Part shown: positions 45,124 through 54,439 of the stretch, piece by piece
How the letters are laid out: each line of letters starts with the position of its first letter
Numbering within the stretch: the stretch's first letter is position 1
Assembly (NCBI GenBank): GCA_900472785.1
Contig: UCJH01000009.1
Coordinates: forward strand, 91,350-155,349
Source of the DNA: Hyphomicrobiales bacterium
GTDB lineage: Bacteria > Pseudomonadota > Alphaproteobacteria > Rhizobiales > Rhizobiaceae
Reading direction: 5' to 3'
Length of the DNA stretch: 64,000 nucleotides
Notes under the pieces: model-generated
What the model was told of the DNA's origin: nothing
Databases searched by the model: none
The model's input: the letters and a program-made list of their open reading frames with translations, nothing else
Translations under genes and position numbers: made by a program

Positions 45124-46056
45124 TTAATTCGTTTCATTTTTCGTCGCCAGCGCCTCGCCGGAAGCCACGGCCGGCACGAATTCGCTGAGAAGCCATTCCC
45201 GAAAGGCGCGAATCTTCGGGATGTTCCGGCGCGCTTCGGGATAGACGAGCCAATAGTCGCGGCCGTCGTTGCAGGTCAGCGCGAACGGCTGGTAAAGCCG
45301 ACCGCTTTCGATTTCCTCCTGGAAATGCTGCGGATTGACGATGGCGACACCCTGGCCGGCGATCGCCATGCCGGCATCAAAGGATTGCGTGCCAAGCTCA
45401 TTGGGCGGAAAGCGATCAAGACCCGGATTTTCGATGCCGGCGGCAGAGAACCACTGTTTCCACCAAGGATCGGTGGCGCTGATGATCGACAGTTTCAAGA
45501 GGTCCGCCGGCTCGTGGATTCCGCCGATGGAGGCCGCAAGCTTGGGGCTGAGCATCGGCGCGAAATCCATGCGCAGGACGCGGTGTGCGTTCAGTCCCGG
45601 CCACTCGCCTTTGCCCCAGCGAATGGCGACATCGGCACGCGTGCCGGCAAAATCGATGATGAAAGGCGACGTCGTCAGCCGCACGGCGATATTCGGGTGC
45701 TTGAGCTGGAAGCCGCCGAGATAACGGGTGAGCCATTGTTGGGCGAAGGTTGCTGTCGAATCGATATGCAGGAGTTGGCCCACATCACTGCGCAGGGAGG
45801 CCATGGCCTCTTCCAGGATGGAAAACCCTTGAGTGACCTTCGGTACCAGTTGCTCGCCAGCCTCCGTCAATATCACCTGCCGGGGACGTCGCAGGAAGAG
45901 AGGCTCGCCGACATGGTCCTCCAGCAGTTTGATCTGGTAGCTCACCGCAGTTTGCGTCATGCCGAGTTCGTCGCCCGCCCGGGTGAAGCTTTGAAGGCGC
46001 GCAGCAGCTTCAAACACCCGCAATGCATTCAGAGGCATCTGCCTCGACATTTTCAT
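45124..46056 (-). CDS. LysR family regulator (GcvA-like)
   Basis: 310 residues. The N-terminus LNALRVFEAAARLQSFTRAGDELGMTQTAVSYQIKLLE is the HTH of the GcvA/AmpR-type group, followed by a substrate-binding domain (FRRP/FAGTRADVAIRWGKGEWPG). It is flanked by unrelated genes, so its target is unclear. Candidate targets are puuD-guaD on the same side or the small gene at 46158. Confidence 0.9.
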   Translation of the reverse strand: MKMSRQMPLNALRVFEAAARLQSFTRAGDELGMTQTAVSYQIKLLEDHVGEPLFLRRPRQVILTEAGEQLVPKVTQGFSILEEAMASLRSDVGQLLHIDSTATFAQQWLTRYLGGFQLKHPNIAVRLTTSPFIIDFAGTRADVAIRWGKGEWPGLNAHRVLRMDFAPMLSPKLAASIGGIHEPADLLKLSIISATDPWWKQWFSAAGIENPGLDRFPPNELGTQSFDAGMAIAGQGVAIVNPQHFQEEIESGRLYQPFALTCNDGRDYWLVYPEARRNIPKIRAFREWLLSEFVPAVASGEALATKNETN

Positions 46057-46157
46057 GGATAAGTTCTCTTGATCTATAGGTGCGGTTGTTCGATTGGAAT
46101 TCCATCATTTATTCGCGCATTCTGCAATCCTATTCATCAGGAAAAACAGGTGCGATC

Positions 46158-46364
46158 ATGGACTGCCAGACCATCGAAACCCCGTCCTTGCGCGCATATT
46201 CCCGTCTGGAGCTAGCGATCCGCAATGCCCTTGGAAGAGTCTTCCGCAAGGTTTCCCCGGCATATCCCGATCTCGATCTGGAAGTGATGTCGGACTACAT
46301 GAAGCGGGATCTTGGCTTCATGGACGGTCGGGACCTGCGACGGGATTCGGACCTGACGGGGTGA
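46158..46364 (+). CDS. Small DUF1127-like hypothetical protein
   Basis: 68 residues from ATG 46158 (AGG 8 nt upstream); an in-frame start at 46080 is less likely. A basic helix (LELAIRNALGRVFRKV) is followed by SDYMKRDLGFMDGRD, reminiscent of small DUF1127 proteins, which modulate RNA and phosphate/carbon metabolism in rhizobia. Its last 47 bases overlap the 3' end of the convergent hydrolase gene. Confidence 0.55.
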   Translation: MDCQTIETPSLRAYSRLELAIRNALGRVFRKVSPAYPDLDLEVMSDYMKRDLGFMDGRDLRRDSDLTG

Positions 46365-47271
46365 TCGTCAGTGTTTCGAATTGCCTGTGTGGCCATGGGT
46401 TCACGCCGTCGCGAAGCCAGAGAACCGTATCGAGCCAGAACCCTGCAGCATGCCGGTCGTGAAACAGGCTGAAATGCCCGATGCGCTCAAGCCCGAAATC
46501 GGTCGGCTGGAGCAGAACCTGCTTTGTCGGCGCATTCCTATAGTAGTTCAAGGCACGCCGGACGGCATCCGGCGTGCCGATTTCATCATCGCTGATGCAA
46601 AGCGCGAGAATATCGGCGGTGACGGAGGCAAGACGGTTCAGCGTATCGTCTCGATCTGCTACGGGATGGCTCAGTTCCATGCGCGCACGGCGCAGGCTCC
46701 AGTCCCGCGCGACGCCGGCGGGCAGGTCTTCCAGCCAACCCAGGCGGCGACCGGGAAAATAACCGAACGCAGCCGTCAGGACGGGCATGGCCAAGTGCCA
46801 TTTCAGAAACAGCCGCCAGCGGCTGGCCGCTGAATAATCGCCCCAGTAGCCGTATTGTGCGCCGACGGTCAGCATGCGGTCGATCGAACCGGCATTCCGC
46901 GCCAGCCCCGGCAGGAAGCCGCCTATGCTGTGACCGACGACCAGCAGGGGAGCGTTCGGCTCCCGGGTCCGGATGAAGTCGATGGCGGCCGCGAAATCGA
47001 GTTCGCCCCAATCCGCCCAACGGCAGGCGTAGCCGCGCAGGGTATCGGGGCGAGACAGCCCTATCCCGCGATAATCATAGGTCAAAACGGCAAAGCCGTG
47101 TCCGGTCAGGAAACGGGCGTAGCGATGGTAGTATTGCGCCGGAACACCCGTGGCGGCGTTGATGACGACTGTACCGCAGGGATGCGACGTGGCGCTTGGC
47201 CATATGTGCCCGCCGAGCCGCGTGCCGTCCTCGCACGGGATATCGACAGGTACTGAGATTGCCTCGTGCAT
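46318..47271 (-). CDS. Alpha/beta hydrolase
   Basis: 317 residues. The serine nucleophile is in LLVVGHSIGGFLPG, with the preceding LTYDYRGIGLSRP oxyanion-side loop and a C-terminal His in 'RIGHFSLFHDRH'. It resembles small-molecule esterase/lipase-like hydrolases of unknown substrate. It is divergent from a TetR gene only 80 bp away, which probably represses it. Confidence 0.88.
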   Translation of the reverse strand: MHEAISVPVDIPCEDGTRLGGHIWPSATSHPCGTVVINAATGVPAQYYHRYARFLTGHGFAVLTYDYRGIGLSRPDTLRGYACRWADWGELDFAAAIDFIRTREPNAPLLVVGHSIGGFLPGLARNAGSIDRMLTVGAQYGYWGDYSAASRWRLFLKWHLAMPVLTAAFGYFPGRRLGWLEDLPAGVARDWSLRRARMELSHPVADRDDTLNRLASVTADILALCISDDEIGTPDAVRRALNYYRNAPTKQVLLQPTDFGLERIGHFSLFHDRHAAGFWLDTVLWLRDGVNPWPHRQFETLTITPSGPNPVAGPDRP

Positions 47272-47321
47272 ATGATGTCACCCGTTCACAGACGGAAAAT
47301 CTACGCTGGAAGCAGGATTGT

Positions 47322-47343
47322 GTATATTCACTGGTCGGTATAC
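47322..47343. promoter_or_regulatory. Operator-like inverted repeat upstream of tetR
   Basis: GTATA (47322-47326) and TATAC (47339-47343) flank TTCACTGGTCGG. The arrangement, together with the ACTGGTCGGTAT core, resembles TetR-family operators. It lies 8 bp before the tetR start and inside the 80-bp divergent region. Confidence 0.55.
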
Positions 47344-47351
47344 TTTCGGCT

Positions 47352-47954
47352 ATGTCGGGCGCAATTCCTTCCACCCGCGACCGTATCGTCTCGGCCGCCG
47401 CAAAGCTTTTCTATCGCGAGGGTATCCGCGCTGTCAGCGTCGATGCCGTTGCGGAGAAGGCCGGCATCACCAAGCGCACGCTTTACTATCATTTCGAGAG
47501 CAAGGACGATCTGATCGCCGCCTATCTCTCCATGCGCGACAACCCCAATCTTGCGCAGTTTCAGAACTGGTTTTCCAAGGCTGAAGGTGATGTCGCAGAC
47601 AAGGTGCAGGGCGTGTTCCTTGCCCTGGCGCAGGCAGCACGGCATCCGCGATGGAAGGGATGCGGGTTTCTCCGGACCGCCGCCGAGCTTGCCAACATGC
47701 CGGGACATCCGGCGATTAAGGCCGGCGTCGCCCACAAGAAGCGCGTCGAGGACTGGTTTACCGACGTGCTGGAGAATGCAGACGTCGGGGATCAGGCCCG
47801 ACAGCTTGCCCGTCAGTTGATCCTGCTGCTCGACGGCGCTCTAACCGTTGTTCTCCTGCAGCGCGACCCGTCCTACATGGAAACGGCGGGGCAGGCCGCC
47901 CGCTTGCTGATCCGGATGTCTCTCCCGAAGCCCGAGGATCGCTGCCTCTCTTGA
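47352..47954 (+). CDS. TetR family transcriptional regulator
   Basis: 200 residues from ATG 47352. The N-terminal HTH is TRDRIVSAAAKLFYREGIRAVSVDAVAEKAGITKRTLYYHFESKDDLI, typical of TetR; the C-terminal ligand domain is helical. It is divergent from the alpha/beta hydrolase gene and probably controls it and itself through the inverted repeat at 47322-47343. Ligand unknown. Confidence 0.92.
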   Translation: MSGAIPSTRDRIVSAAAKLFYREGIRAVSVDAVAEKAGITKRTLYYHFESKDDLIAAYLSMRDNPNLAQFQNWFSKAEGDVADKVQGVFLALAQAARHPRWKGCGFLRTAAELANMPGHPAIKAGVAHKKRVEDWFTDVLENADVGDQARQLARQLILLLDGALTVVLLQRDPSYMETAGQAARLLIRMSLPKPEDRCLS

Positions 47955-47997
47955 TCCCGAAACATTTGCAGGCGGGCGCCCACCGAAATCGGGATCG

Positions 47998-48813
47998 CTA
48001 TCCTTTGTCGTAACCGGCCAATGCCGTTATGATTTCGGCTGCCGCCAGCGCGGCAATCACTGCCGGTCGCTTGTCATGCACCTGCCTGCCGCCGATCGGC
48101 AGGACAAGCCGCTTGATCGTTTCGTCATCAAGGCCCTCGCGCCTGGCCCAGCTGGCAAAGGTCGCTCGCTTGGTTTTCGACCCGATCATGCCGATATAGG
48201 CAAGGTCATTTCTTGCCAGCGCCTCCCTGGCGATCAGGAAGTCGAGTGCGTGATCATGCGTCAGGATGACGATGGCGGCGCCAGGGGCGACGTCGCCGAC
48301 GATCGATTCCGGCATGGCGACGAGGCGTTGGCGGGCGCCGGAGGCCATCAGGTCGAGTTCGTTCCTGCGGGTTTCCACGGCGTAGATTTTCAGCGGCAGC
48401 AGCAAAAGCGCATCCGCCAATGCCCGGCCGACATGGCCGGCACCAAAGAGCCAGACTTCGGGCAGGGCGGCCAGTTTTTCCCGCAGGCGCTGCTCCAGCG
48501 CTGCCCGCGCGCGATCATCGCCGATCGTGAACCGGATGAGGACGCGCCCGCCGCAGCACTGGCCGATATCCGGCCCGAGCGGAATATCCATCTCGAAACG
48601 GTCGGTGATGCCGGCCAGCAGCGCACGGGCATTGTCGATCGCCATGAATTCCATCTGGCCGCCGCCGATCGTGCCGTGCGTATCGGTCGGCGAGACCAGC
48701 ATGAAGGCGCCTGCCTCGCGCGGCGTCGATCCATGGGCCTCCTCGATCTCGACGATGACCAGGCGGTACTCCCGGTGCAGAAAAGCTTCGAGACTGTCGA
48801 CGGCAAAGTTCAT
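47998..48813 (-). CDS. xdhC: Xanthine dehydrogenase accessory protein XdhC
   Basis: 271 residues. 'VEIEEAHGSTPREAGAFMLV' and GTIGGGQMEF at the N-terminus, QCCGG in the middle, and a Rossmann segment VWLFGAGHVGRAL followed by 'ETRRNELDLM' and YIGMIGSKTKRA, identify XdhC. It binds and helps sulphurate the molybdenum cofactor and inserts it into XdhAB. It starts 11 nt after xdhB stops, as the last gene of xdhA-xdhB-xdhC. Confidence 0.94.
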   Translation of the reverse strand: MNFAVDSLEAFLHREYRLVIVEIEEAHGSTPREAGAFMLVSPTDTHGTIGGGQMEFMAIDNARALLAGITDRFEMDIPLGPDIGQCCGGRVLIRFTIGDDRARAALEQRLREKLAALPEVWLFGAGHVGRALADALLLLPLKIYAVETRRNELDLMASGARQRLVAMPESIVGDVAPGAAIVILTHDHALDFLIAREALARNDLAYIGMIGSKTKRATFASWARREGLDDETIKRLVLPIGGRQVHDKRPAVIAALAAAEIITALAGYDKG

Positions 48814-48824
48814 CCCGGTTCCGC

Positions 48825-51179
48825 TCAGACCGTTCCGGCAGGCGCGGCGCGCAGGCGCTCGACAGCCATCAGGACGCGCTCCGGTGTCGCCGGCGCATCG
48901 AGCCGCGGGCATTCGCGATAATCGGCGACGCTTGCAACTGCCATCGACAGGGCTTCAAAGACCGAGACCGGCAAAAGGAAGGGCGGCTCGCCGACAGCCT
49001 TGGATCGGCCGATGGATTTTTCGGCGTTTTCCGCCCATTCGGCGAGCTTGACGTTGAAGATCTTCGGCCGGTCGGAGGCAAGCGGGATCTTGTAGGTCGA
49101 GGGTGCATGGGTGCGCAGCCGCCCCTTCGCATCCCACCACAATTCCTCGGTCGTCAGCCAGCCCATGCCCTGGACGAAGCCGCCTTCGATCTGGCCGATA
49201 TCAATGGCCGGATTGAGCGATTTTCCTACGTCATGGAGGATATCGACGCGGTCAACCATGTATTCGCCGGTCAAGGTGTCGATCGAGACCTCGGATACCG
49301 ATGCGCCATAGGCGAAGTAATAAAACGGCATGCCGCGCCCGGTGTTGCGGTCCCAATGGATCTTCGGCGTCTTGTAGAAGCCGGCGGCGGAGAGCTGCAC
49401 GCGCGCGAAATAGGCCTGCTTGACGAAATCCGGGAACGGCACCAGCTCGTCGCCGATCTTCACATGGTTGGCGACGAAGCTGACGTTTTCCGGCGCCGTC
49501 TGCCAGCGTTCGGCGGCAAAGGCGATCAGCCGCTCCTTGATCTGGCGGGCGGCGTCATAGGTCGCCATGCCGTTCAAATCCGTGCCGGAAGACGCGGCCG
49601 TCGCGGATGTATTCGGCACCTTCCCGGTCGTCGTCGCGGTGATCTTCACCCTGTCGATATCGACCTGGAAACTGTCGGCCAGAACCTGCGCCACCTTGAT
49701 ATAGAGACCCTGGCCCATCTCGGTGCCGCCATGGTTCAGGTGGATCGAGCCGTCCTGATAGACGTGCACGAGGGCGCCTGCCTGGTTGAAGGCGGTCATG
49801 GTGAAGGAGATGCCGAACTTCACCGGCGTCAGCGCAATGCCCTTGCGGATGACGCGGCTGGTTTTGTTGAAGTCGATGATCGCCGCGCGGCGCGCCTGAT
49901 ATTCGCTGCTGGCTTCGAGTTCGGCGACGATACCGTGGATGATATTGTCTTCCACCATCTGGTGATAGGGCGTGACATCGCGGCCGGAGCCGGTTTCGCC
50001 GTAGAAATTCAGCTTTCGGATCTCGAGCGGATCCTTGCCGAGCGAGTAGGCGATCTCCTCGATGATGCGCTCGCTGCCGAGCATGCCCTGCGGCCCGCCG
50101 AACCCGCGATAGGCGGTATTGGAGACGGTATGCGTCTTCAAGGGCTGCGAGGTCAGTTTTACATGCGGATAGAAATAGGAGCTGTCGGCATGGAAGAGCG
50201 CCCGGTCGGTGACCGGGCCGGAGAGATCGGAGGAATAGCCGCAGCGCGCGGCGTAGTTGGCCTTGACCGCATGGATGCGGCCTTCCTTGTCGAAGCCGAC
50301 ATCGTAATCGACCAGAAAATCGTGGCGTTTGCCGGTCGCCGTCATGTCTTCGTCGCGGTCCGGCCGGAATTTGACGGCCCGGTTGAGCTTCTTTGCGGCC
50401 ACCGCGGCCAGAACGGCAAACTGGTTGCCCTGCGTTTCCTTGCCGCCGAAGCCGCCGCCCATGCGGCGCACATTGACGGTGACCGCGTTGGACGGAACCC
50501 CCAGCACATGGCCGACCATATGCTGGATCTCGCTCGGATGCTGGGTGGAGGACCAGACGGTCACCTCGTCGTCCTCGCCGGGTATGGCAAAGGCGATGTG
50601 ACTTTCGAGGTAGAAATGCTCCTGTCCACCGATCCGCATCCGGCCTTTCAGCCGTCGTGGCGCAAGCTCGATTTCCGCCTCGGGTTCGCCGCGCTGTAGT
50701 GTCAACGGCTTGGTGACGAGGGCTGCACCATTCTCCAGCGCGTCGGTGATATCGGTCAGATGCGGCAGGTCGCGATAGGTGATCTTGGCAAGCCGTGCCG
50801 CCCGCCGTGCGATGTCGCGGGTCTCGGCGATCACCGCAAAGGCCGGTTGCCCATGAAACTGCACGAGACCATCGGCCAGCACGGGTTCGTCATCGAGATG
50901 GCTGGGACTGATGTCGTTGGAATGCGGCATGTCCTTCGCCGTCAGCACACAGACGACGCCATGCGCGGCTTCAACGGCGGAAAAATCCATCGAGATGATT
51001 TCCGCATGGGCACGATCCGTCATGCCGAGCGCGCCATGCAGCGTCCCCGCCGGCTCCGGCAGATCGTCGATATAATCGGCGGAGCCTGCAACATGCTTGT
51101 GGGCGCTGTCATGGCGCAGCGTCGCATGCATGGGGCCGGCGATGGTCTTGCGTTCCTCGAAGGTGGTGTTGTCCATCAT
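48825..51179 (-). CDS. xdhB: Xanthine dehydrogenase, molybdopterin-binding subunit
   Basis: 784 residues. HVAGSADYIDDLPEPAGTLHGA begins the aldehyde oxidase/xanthine dehydrogenase domain. GGQEHFYLE, RRMGGGFGGKE, AYRGFGGPQGM and the catalytic glutamate in 'KAVGEPPFLL' are all present. It hydroxylates hypoxanthine and xanthine to urate at the Mo centre. The start ATG 51179 overlaps the xdhA stop by 4 nt. Confidence 0.96.
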   Translation of the reverse strand: MMDNTTFEERKTIAGPMHATLRHDSAHKHVAGSADYIDDLPEPAGTLHGALGMTDRAHAEIISMDFSAVEAAHGVVCVLTAKDMPHSNDISPSHLDDEPVLADGLVQFHGQPAFAVIAETRDIARRAARLAKITYRDLPHLTDITDALENGAALVTKPLTLQRGEPEAEIELAPRRLKGRMRIGGQEHFYLESHIAFAIPGEDDEVTVWSSTQHPSEIQHMVGHVLGVPSNAVTVNVRRMGGGFGGKETQGNQFAVLAAVAAKKLNRAVKFRPDRDEDMTATGKRHDFLVDYDVGFDKEGRIHAVKANYAARCGYSSDLSGPVTDRALFHADSSYFYPHVKLTSQPLKTHTVSNTAYRGFGGPQGMLGSERIIEEIAYSLGKDPLEIRKLNFYGETGSGRDVTPYHQMVEDNIIHGIVAELEASSEYQARRAAIIDFNKTSRVIRKGIALTPVKFGISFTMTAFNQAGALVHVYQDGSIHLNHGGTEMGQGLYIKVAQVLADSFQVDIDRVKITATTTGKVPNTSATAASSGTDLNGMATYDAARQIKERLIAFAAERWQTAPENVSFVANHVKIGDELVPFPDFVKQAYFARVQLSAAGFYKTPKIHWDRNTGRGMPFYYFAYGASVSEVSIDTLTGEYMVDRVDILHDVGKSLNPAIDIGQIEGGFVQGMGWLTTEELWWDAKGRLRTHAPSTYKIPLASDRPKIFNVKLAEWAENAEKSIGRSKAVGEPPFLLPVSVFEALSMAVASVADYRECPRLDAPATPERVLMAVERLRAAPAGTV

Positions 51180-52651
51180 GCGACCCCCTCGAACCGCCGC
51201 AACTGCACGCTTTCGCCGCCGGTTTCCAAGTAGAAGCGCATCAGCAGGTTTTTTGCCGCAAGCTGCCGGTAGGCGGCGGTGGCGCGCCAGTCGGTAAGGG
51301 GCTGGTAGTCGGCATCGAAGGCATTCTGGGCAGAGATAACCGTTGCCTCGTTCCAGTCCTTCCCGATCAGCGCGGCTTCCACGTTTGCGGCGCGTTTCGG
51401 CGTGCCGGCCATGCCGCCAAAGGCGATACGGGCGGATGTGACCTTGCCATCCCCGGCAACGGCGATGCGAAAGGCGCCGCAGAGCGCCGAGATGTCCTCG
51501 TCGCGGCGTTTCGAAATCTTGTAGACGGCAAGACGTTCGGTCTCCGGCATCCGCGGAACAAAGACGCTTTCGACGAATTCGCCCGGCCGGCGATCCTGCT
51601 TGCCATATTCAATGTAGAACGCCTCGAGCGGCAACGTCCGGGCACCGTCTTTCGACCGCAACGTGACCGTTGCCTCGAGCGCGATCAGCGGCGGCGGGCT
51701 GTCGCCGATCGGCGAGCCGTTGGCGACGTTGCCGCCGATCGTGCCCATGTTGCGCACCTGTTCGCCACCGATCCGGTCGATCAGATTGCCAAAGACCGGA
51801 TAGGCAGCGGCAATCTTCGCAAACGCCATCGAATAGCTCACACCGGCGCCGATCGTCAGGCCGTCTGCGGTCTCCCGGATCGTCTGCAACTCATCAAGGC
51901 CATTGATGAAGACGACGGGGTTGATGCGGCGAAACTGCTTGGTGACCCAGAGCCCGACATCGGTCGAGCCGGCGACGATCGTGGCGGTGGGATGTTCGGC
52001 CAGAATATCGGCCAGCGCGGAGAGAGTGCCGGGAACGATCAGCCTGTCTTCGCCCGAGGTAAGGCTGATGGTGTCCGTCGTCTTCAGCTGTTGCAGGCGT
52101 GCCGTTATCGAAGCGCGAACCTTCAGGATCGGATCAAAGACAACGCTTGGGCGCGCCCTCGCCACGGCTTCCGCGGCCTTGACGATCGGCTCGTAGCCCG
52201 TGCACCGACAGAGATTGCCTTGCAACGCCTTCTCGATATCGGCAGGGGACGGTGCATCGTTCGAAAGCCAGAGCCCATAGAGCGACATCACGAAGCCGGG
52301 TGTGCAGAAGCCGCACTGCGAACCGTGATGATCCACCATTGCCTGCTGGACGGGATGCAATGTCCCGTCTTTCGCCGCCAGATGCTCCACTGTGACGACA
52401 TGCGTGGCGTTGAGTGATCCGGTAAAGCGGATGCAGGCATTGACGCTCTCATAGATGAGTTCGCCATCGACGAGCCGTCCGACCAGCACCGTGCAGGCGC
52501 CGCAGTCGCCTTCGGCGCAGCCTTCCTTTGTGCCGGTCAGACGGCGGTCAAGCCGCAGGTAGTCCAGCAACGTCGCGGTCGGCGCGATATCGGAGAGCGC
52601 GACTTCTGTTTCGTTCAGAATGAAGCGAATACTGCCGGCGTCCTGTGTCAT
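51176..52651 (-). CDS. xdhA: Xanthine dehydrogenase, FeS/FAD subunit
   Basis: 491 residues from ATG 52651. Two [2Fe-2S] domains are at the N-terminus (GCAEGDCGACTV with an upstream Cys partner; CGFCTPGFVMSL and CRCTGY). A vanillyl-alcohol-oxidase-type FAD domain follows (VAGSTDVGLWVTKQFR, NVANGSPIGDSPPPLIA). Electrons from XdhB pass through these centres to NAD. First gene of xdhA-xdhB-xdhC. Confidence 0.96.
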   Translation of the reverse strand: MTQDAGSIRFILNETEVALSDIAPTATLLDYLRLDRRLTGTKEGCAEGDCGACTVLVGRLVDGELIYESVNACIRFTGSLNATHVVTVEHLAAKDGTLHPVQQAMVDHHGSQCGFCTPGFVMSLYGLWLSNDAPSPADIEKALQGNLCRCTGYEPIVKAAEAVARARPSVVFDPILKVRASITARLQQLKTTDTISLTSGEDRLIVPGTLSALADILAEHPTATIVAGSTDVGLWVTKQFRRINPVVFINGLDELQTIRETADGLTIGAGVSYSMAFAKIAAAYPVFGNLIDRIGGEQVRNMGTIGGNVANGSPIGDSPPPLIALEATVTLRSKDGARTLPLEAFYIEYGKQDRRPGEFVESVFVPRMPETERLAVYKISKRRDEDISALCGAFRIAVAGDGKVTSARIAFGGMAGTPKRAANVEAALIGKDWNEATVISAQNAFDADYQPLTDWRATAAYRQLAAKNLLMRFYLETGGESVQLRRFEGVA

Positions 52652-52767
52652 GCGGTCTCTTCTTGTAATGCGACGCACTCAAACTACGCGCAAAAGCGCT
52701 CGGCTGACAATTGTGTTTTTGTTTCAGCCGTCGCAGTGTCAGGGATCGTCGGCGGCATCGGTGCTTG

Positions 52768-52794
52768 CGTTTTGTTTTCGTTTGACATTCGTTT
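52768..52794. promoter_or_regulatory. Three CGTTT elements phased at 11 bp upstream of glpK
   Basis: CGTTT begins at 52768, 52779 and 52790, exactly 11 bp apart, as TTGCGTTTT, TTTCGTTTG and ATTCGTTTT. Direct repeats of TTTCGTTT type are used by DeoR-family repressors, the class to which GlpR belongs. This spot lies about 90 bp before the glpK start, in the glpK/xdhA divergent region. Confidence 0.5.
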
Positions 52795-52883
52795 TTGCAT
52801 TGTATTGAAGTTTTCGAAATGGCTTGACCGCTTTGGGAGAAGCGGTCGTGAAGTCAGAAATCGTCTCAAAAGGGGAGGGATGC

Positions 52884-54377
52884 ATGGCTGGTTATGTTCT
52901 CGCGATCGATCAGGGCACGACATCGAGCCGCGCCATCGTGTTCGATGGAAAGCAGGTGGTTGTCGGCTCCGGGCAAAAGGAATTCAAGCAGCATTTCCCG
53001 AAATCCGGCTGGGTCGAGCATGATCCGGAAGAAATCTGGGATACTGTCGTCTGGACCATTCGCGAAGCGATCCGCAAGGCCGGCATCACCGCATCCGATA
53101 TTTCCGCGATCGGCATTACCAACCAGCGCGAAACTGTCGTGGTTTGGGAGCGTGAGAGCGGCAAGCCTATCCACAACGCCATCGTCTGGCAGGACCGCCG
53201 CACGGCTTCCTATTGCGACAAGCTGAAACGGCAAGGGCTCGAAAAGACCTTCACGAAGAAGACTGGGTTGCTGCTTGATCCCTATTTCTCCGGTACGAAA
53301 CTGTCCTGGATGCTCGCCAACGTGAAGGGTGCGCGTACGCGCGGCGCCAAGGGCGACCTCTGCTTCGGCACGATCGACACGTTTCTCATCTGGCGGCTGA
53401 CGGGCGGCAAGAGTTTCGTTACCGATGCCACCAATGCATCGCGCACGCTGATGTACAACATCGTCGTCAACGAATGGGACCGGGAACTTCTGGATATCCT
53501 GCGGGTGCCGGAGGCCATGCTGCCGGAGGTCAAGGATTGCGCCGCCGATTTCGGCGTCACCGACAAGGCCCTGTTCGGCGCAGAAATTCCGATCCTCGGC
53601 GTGGCCGGCGACCAGCAGGCGGCGACCATCGGCCAGGCCTGCTTTTCGCCCGGCATGCTGAAATCCACCTATGGCACCGGCTGCTTCGCCCTGCTCAATA
53701 CCGGCAAGGACATCGTTCGTTCGAAGAACCGGCTCCTGACGACGATTGCATACCGCCTGAACGGCGAGACGACCTATGCGCTGGAAGGCTCGATCTTCAT
53801 TGCAGGCGCAGCCGTGCAATGGCTGCGCGACGGGCTGAAGGTCATCAAGTCCGCTTCGGATACGGGCGCACTGGCCGAAAGTGCCGATCCGGCGCAGGAG
53901 GTCTATCTCGTTCCGGCTTTTACCGGTCTTGGCGCCCCTCACTGGGACCCCGATGCGCGCGGCGCGATATACGGCATGACCCGCAACACGGGACCGGCCG
54001 AATTCGCGCGCGCGGCGCTGGAGGCCGTCTGCTACCAGACCCGCGATTTGCTGGATGCCATGCACAAGGACTGGAAGAGCGACGACCGCGAGACCGTGCT
54101 GCGCGTCGATGGCGGCATGGTCGCCTCCGACTGGACCATGCAGCGGCTATCGGATCTGCTCGACGCGCCGGTCGACCGCCCCACCATTCTGGAGACCACG
54201 GCACTCGGCGTCGCCTGGCTTGCCGGCAGCCGGGCCGGCGTGTGGCCTGATCAAAAAGGCTTTGCCGCCTCCTGGGCCCGCGACCGCCGCTTCGAACCGT
54301 CGATGGACGAGAAGACGCGGGCCGGAAAGCTGAAAGGTTGGCGCAATGCGGTGAAGCGGACCCTGAGCGAGGGGTGA
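52884..54377 (+). CDS. glpK: Glycerol kinase
   Basis: 497 residues from ATG 52884 with GGGGAGG upstream. The FGGY-kinase motifs [41 protein letters not shown] and '[17 protein letters not shown]' match GlpK throughout. It phosphorylates glycerol to glycerol-3-phosphate. No other glp genes are adjacent; regulation may involve the phased CGTTT repeats upstream. Confidence 0.96.
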   Translation: MAGYVLAIDQGTTSSRAIVFDGKQVVVGSGQKEFKQHFPKSGWVEHDPEEIWDTVVWTIREAIRKAGITASDISAIGITNQRETVVVWERESGKPIHNAIVWQDRRTASYCDKLKRQGLEKTFTKKTGLLLDPYFSGTKLSWMLANVKGARTRGAKGDLCFGTIDTFLIWRLTGGKSFVTDATNASRTLMYNIVVNEWDRELLDILRVPEAMLPEVKDCAADFGVTDKALFGAEIPILGVAGDQQAATIGQACFSPGMLKSTYGTGCFALLNTGKDIVRSKNRLLTTIAYRLNGETTYALEGSIFIAGAAVQWLRDGLKVIKSASDTGALAESADPAQEVYLVPAFTGLGAPHWDPDARGAIYGMTRNTGPAEFARAALEAVCYQTRDLLDAMHKDWKSDDRETVLRVDGGMVASDWTMQRLSDLLDAPVDRPTILETTALGVAWLAGSRAGVWPDQKGFAASWARDRRFEPSMDEKTRAGKLKGWRNAVKRTLSEG

Positions 54378-54398
54378 GGACCGTTGATCGCCTTCGAA

Positions 54399-54422
54399 AA
54401 TTGTAGTAACGTTGCTACAATT
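54399..54422 (+). promoter_or_regulatory. Palindromic operator/promoter of toxin-antitoxin pair
   Basis: AATTGTAG (54399-54406) and CTACAATT (54415-54422) are perfect inverted arms, and the centre AACGTT is itself palindromic. A TACAAT at 54416-54421 could be the -10 hexamer, so binding of the antitoxin complex here would block transcription. It lies 17 bp before the antitoxin start. Confidence 0.75.
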
Positions 54423-54439
54423 GACTTGGGGGATTTTAC

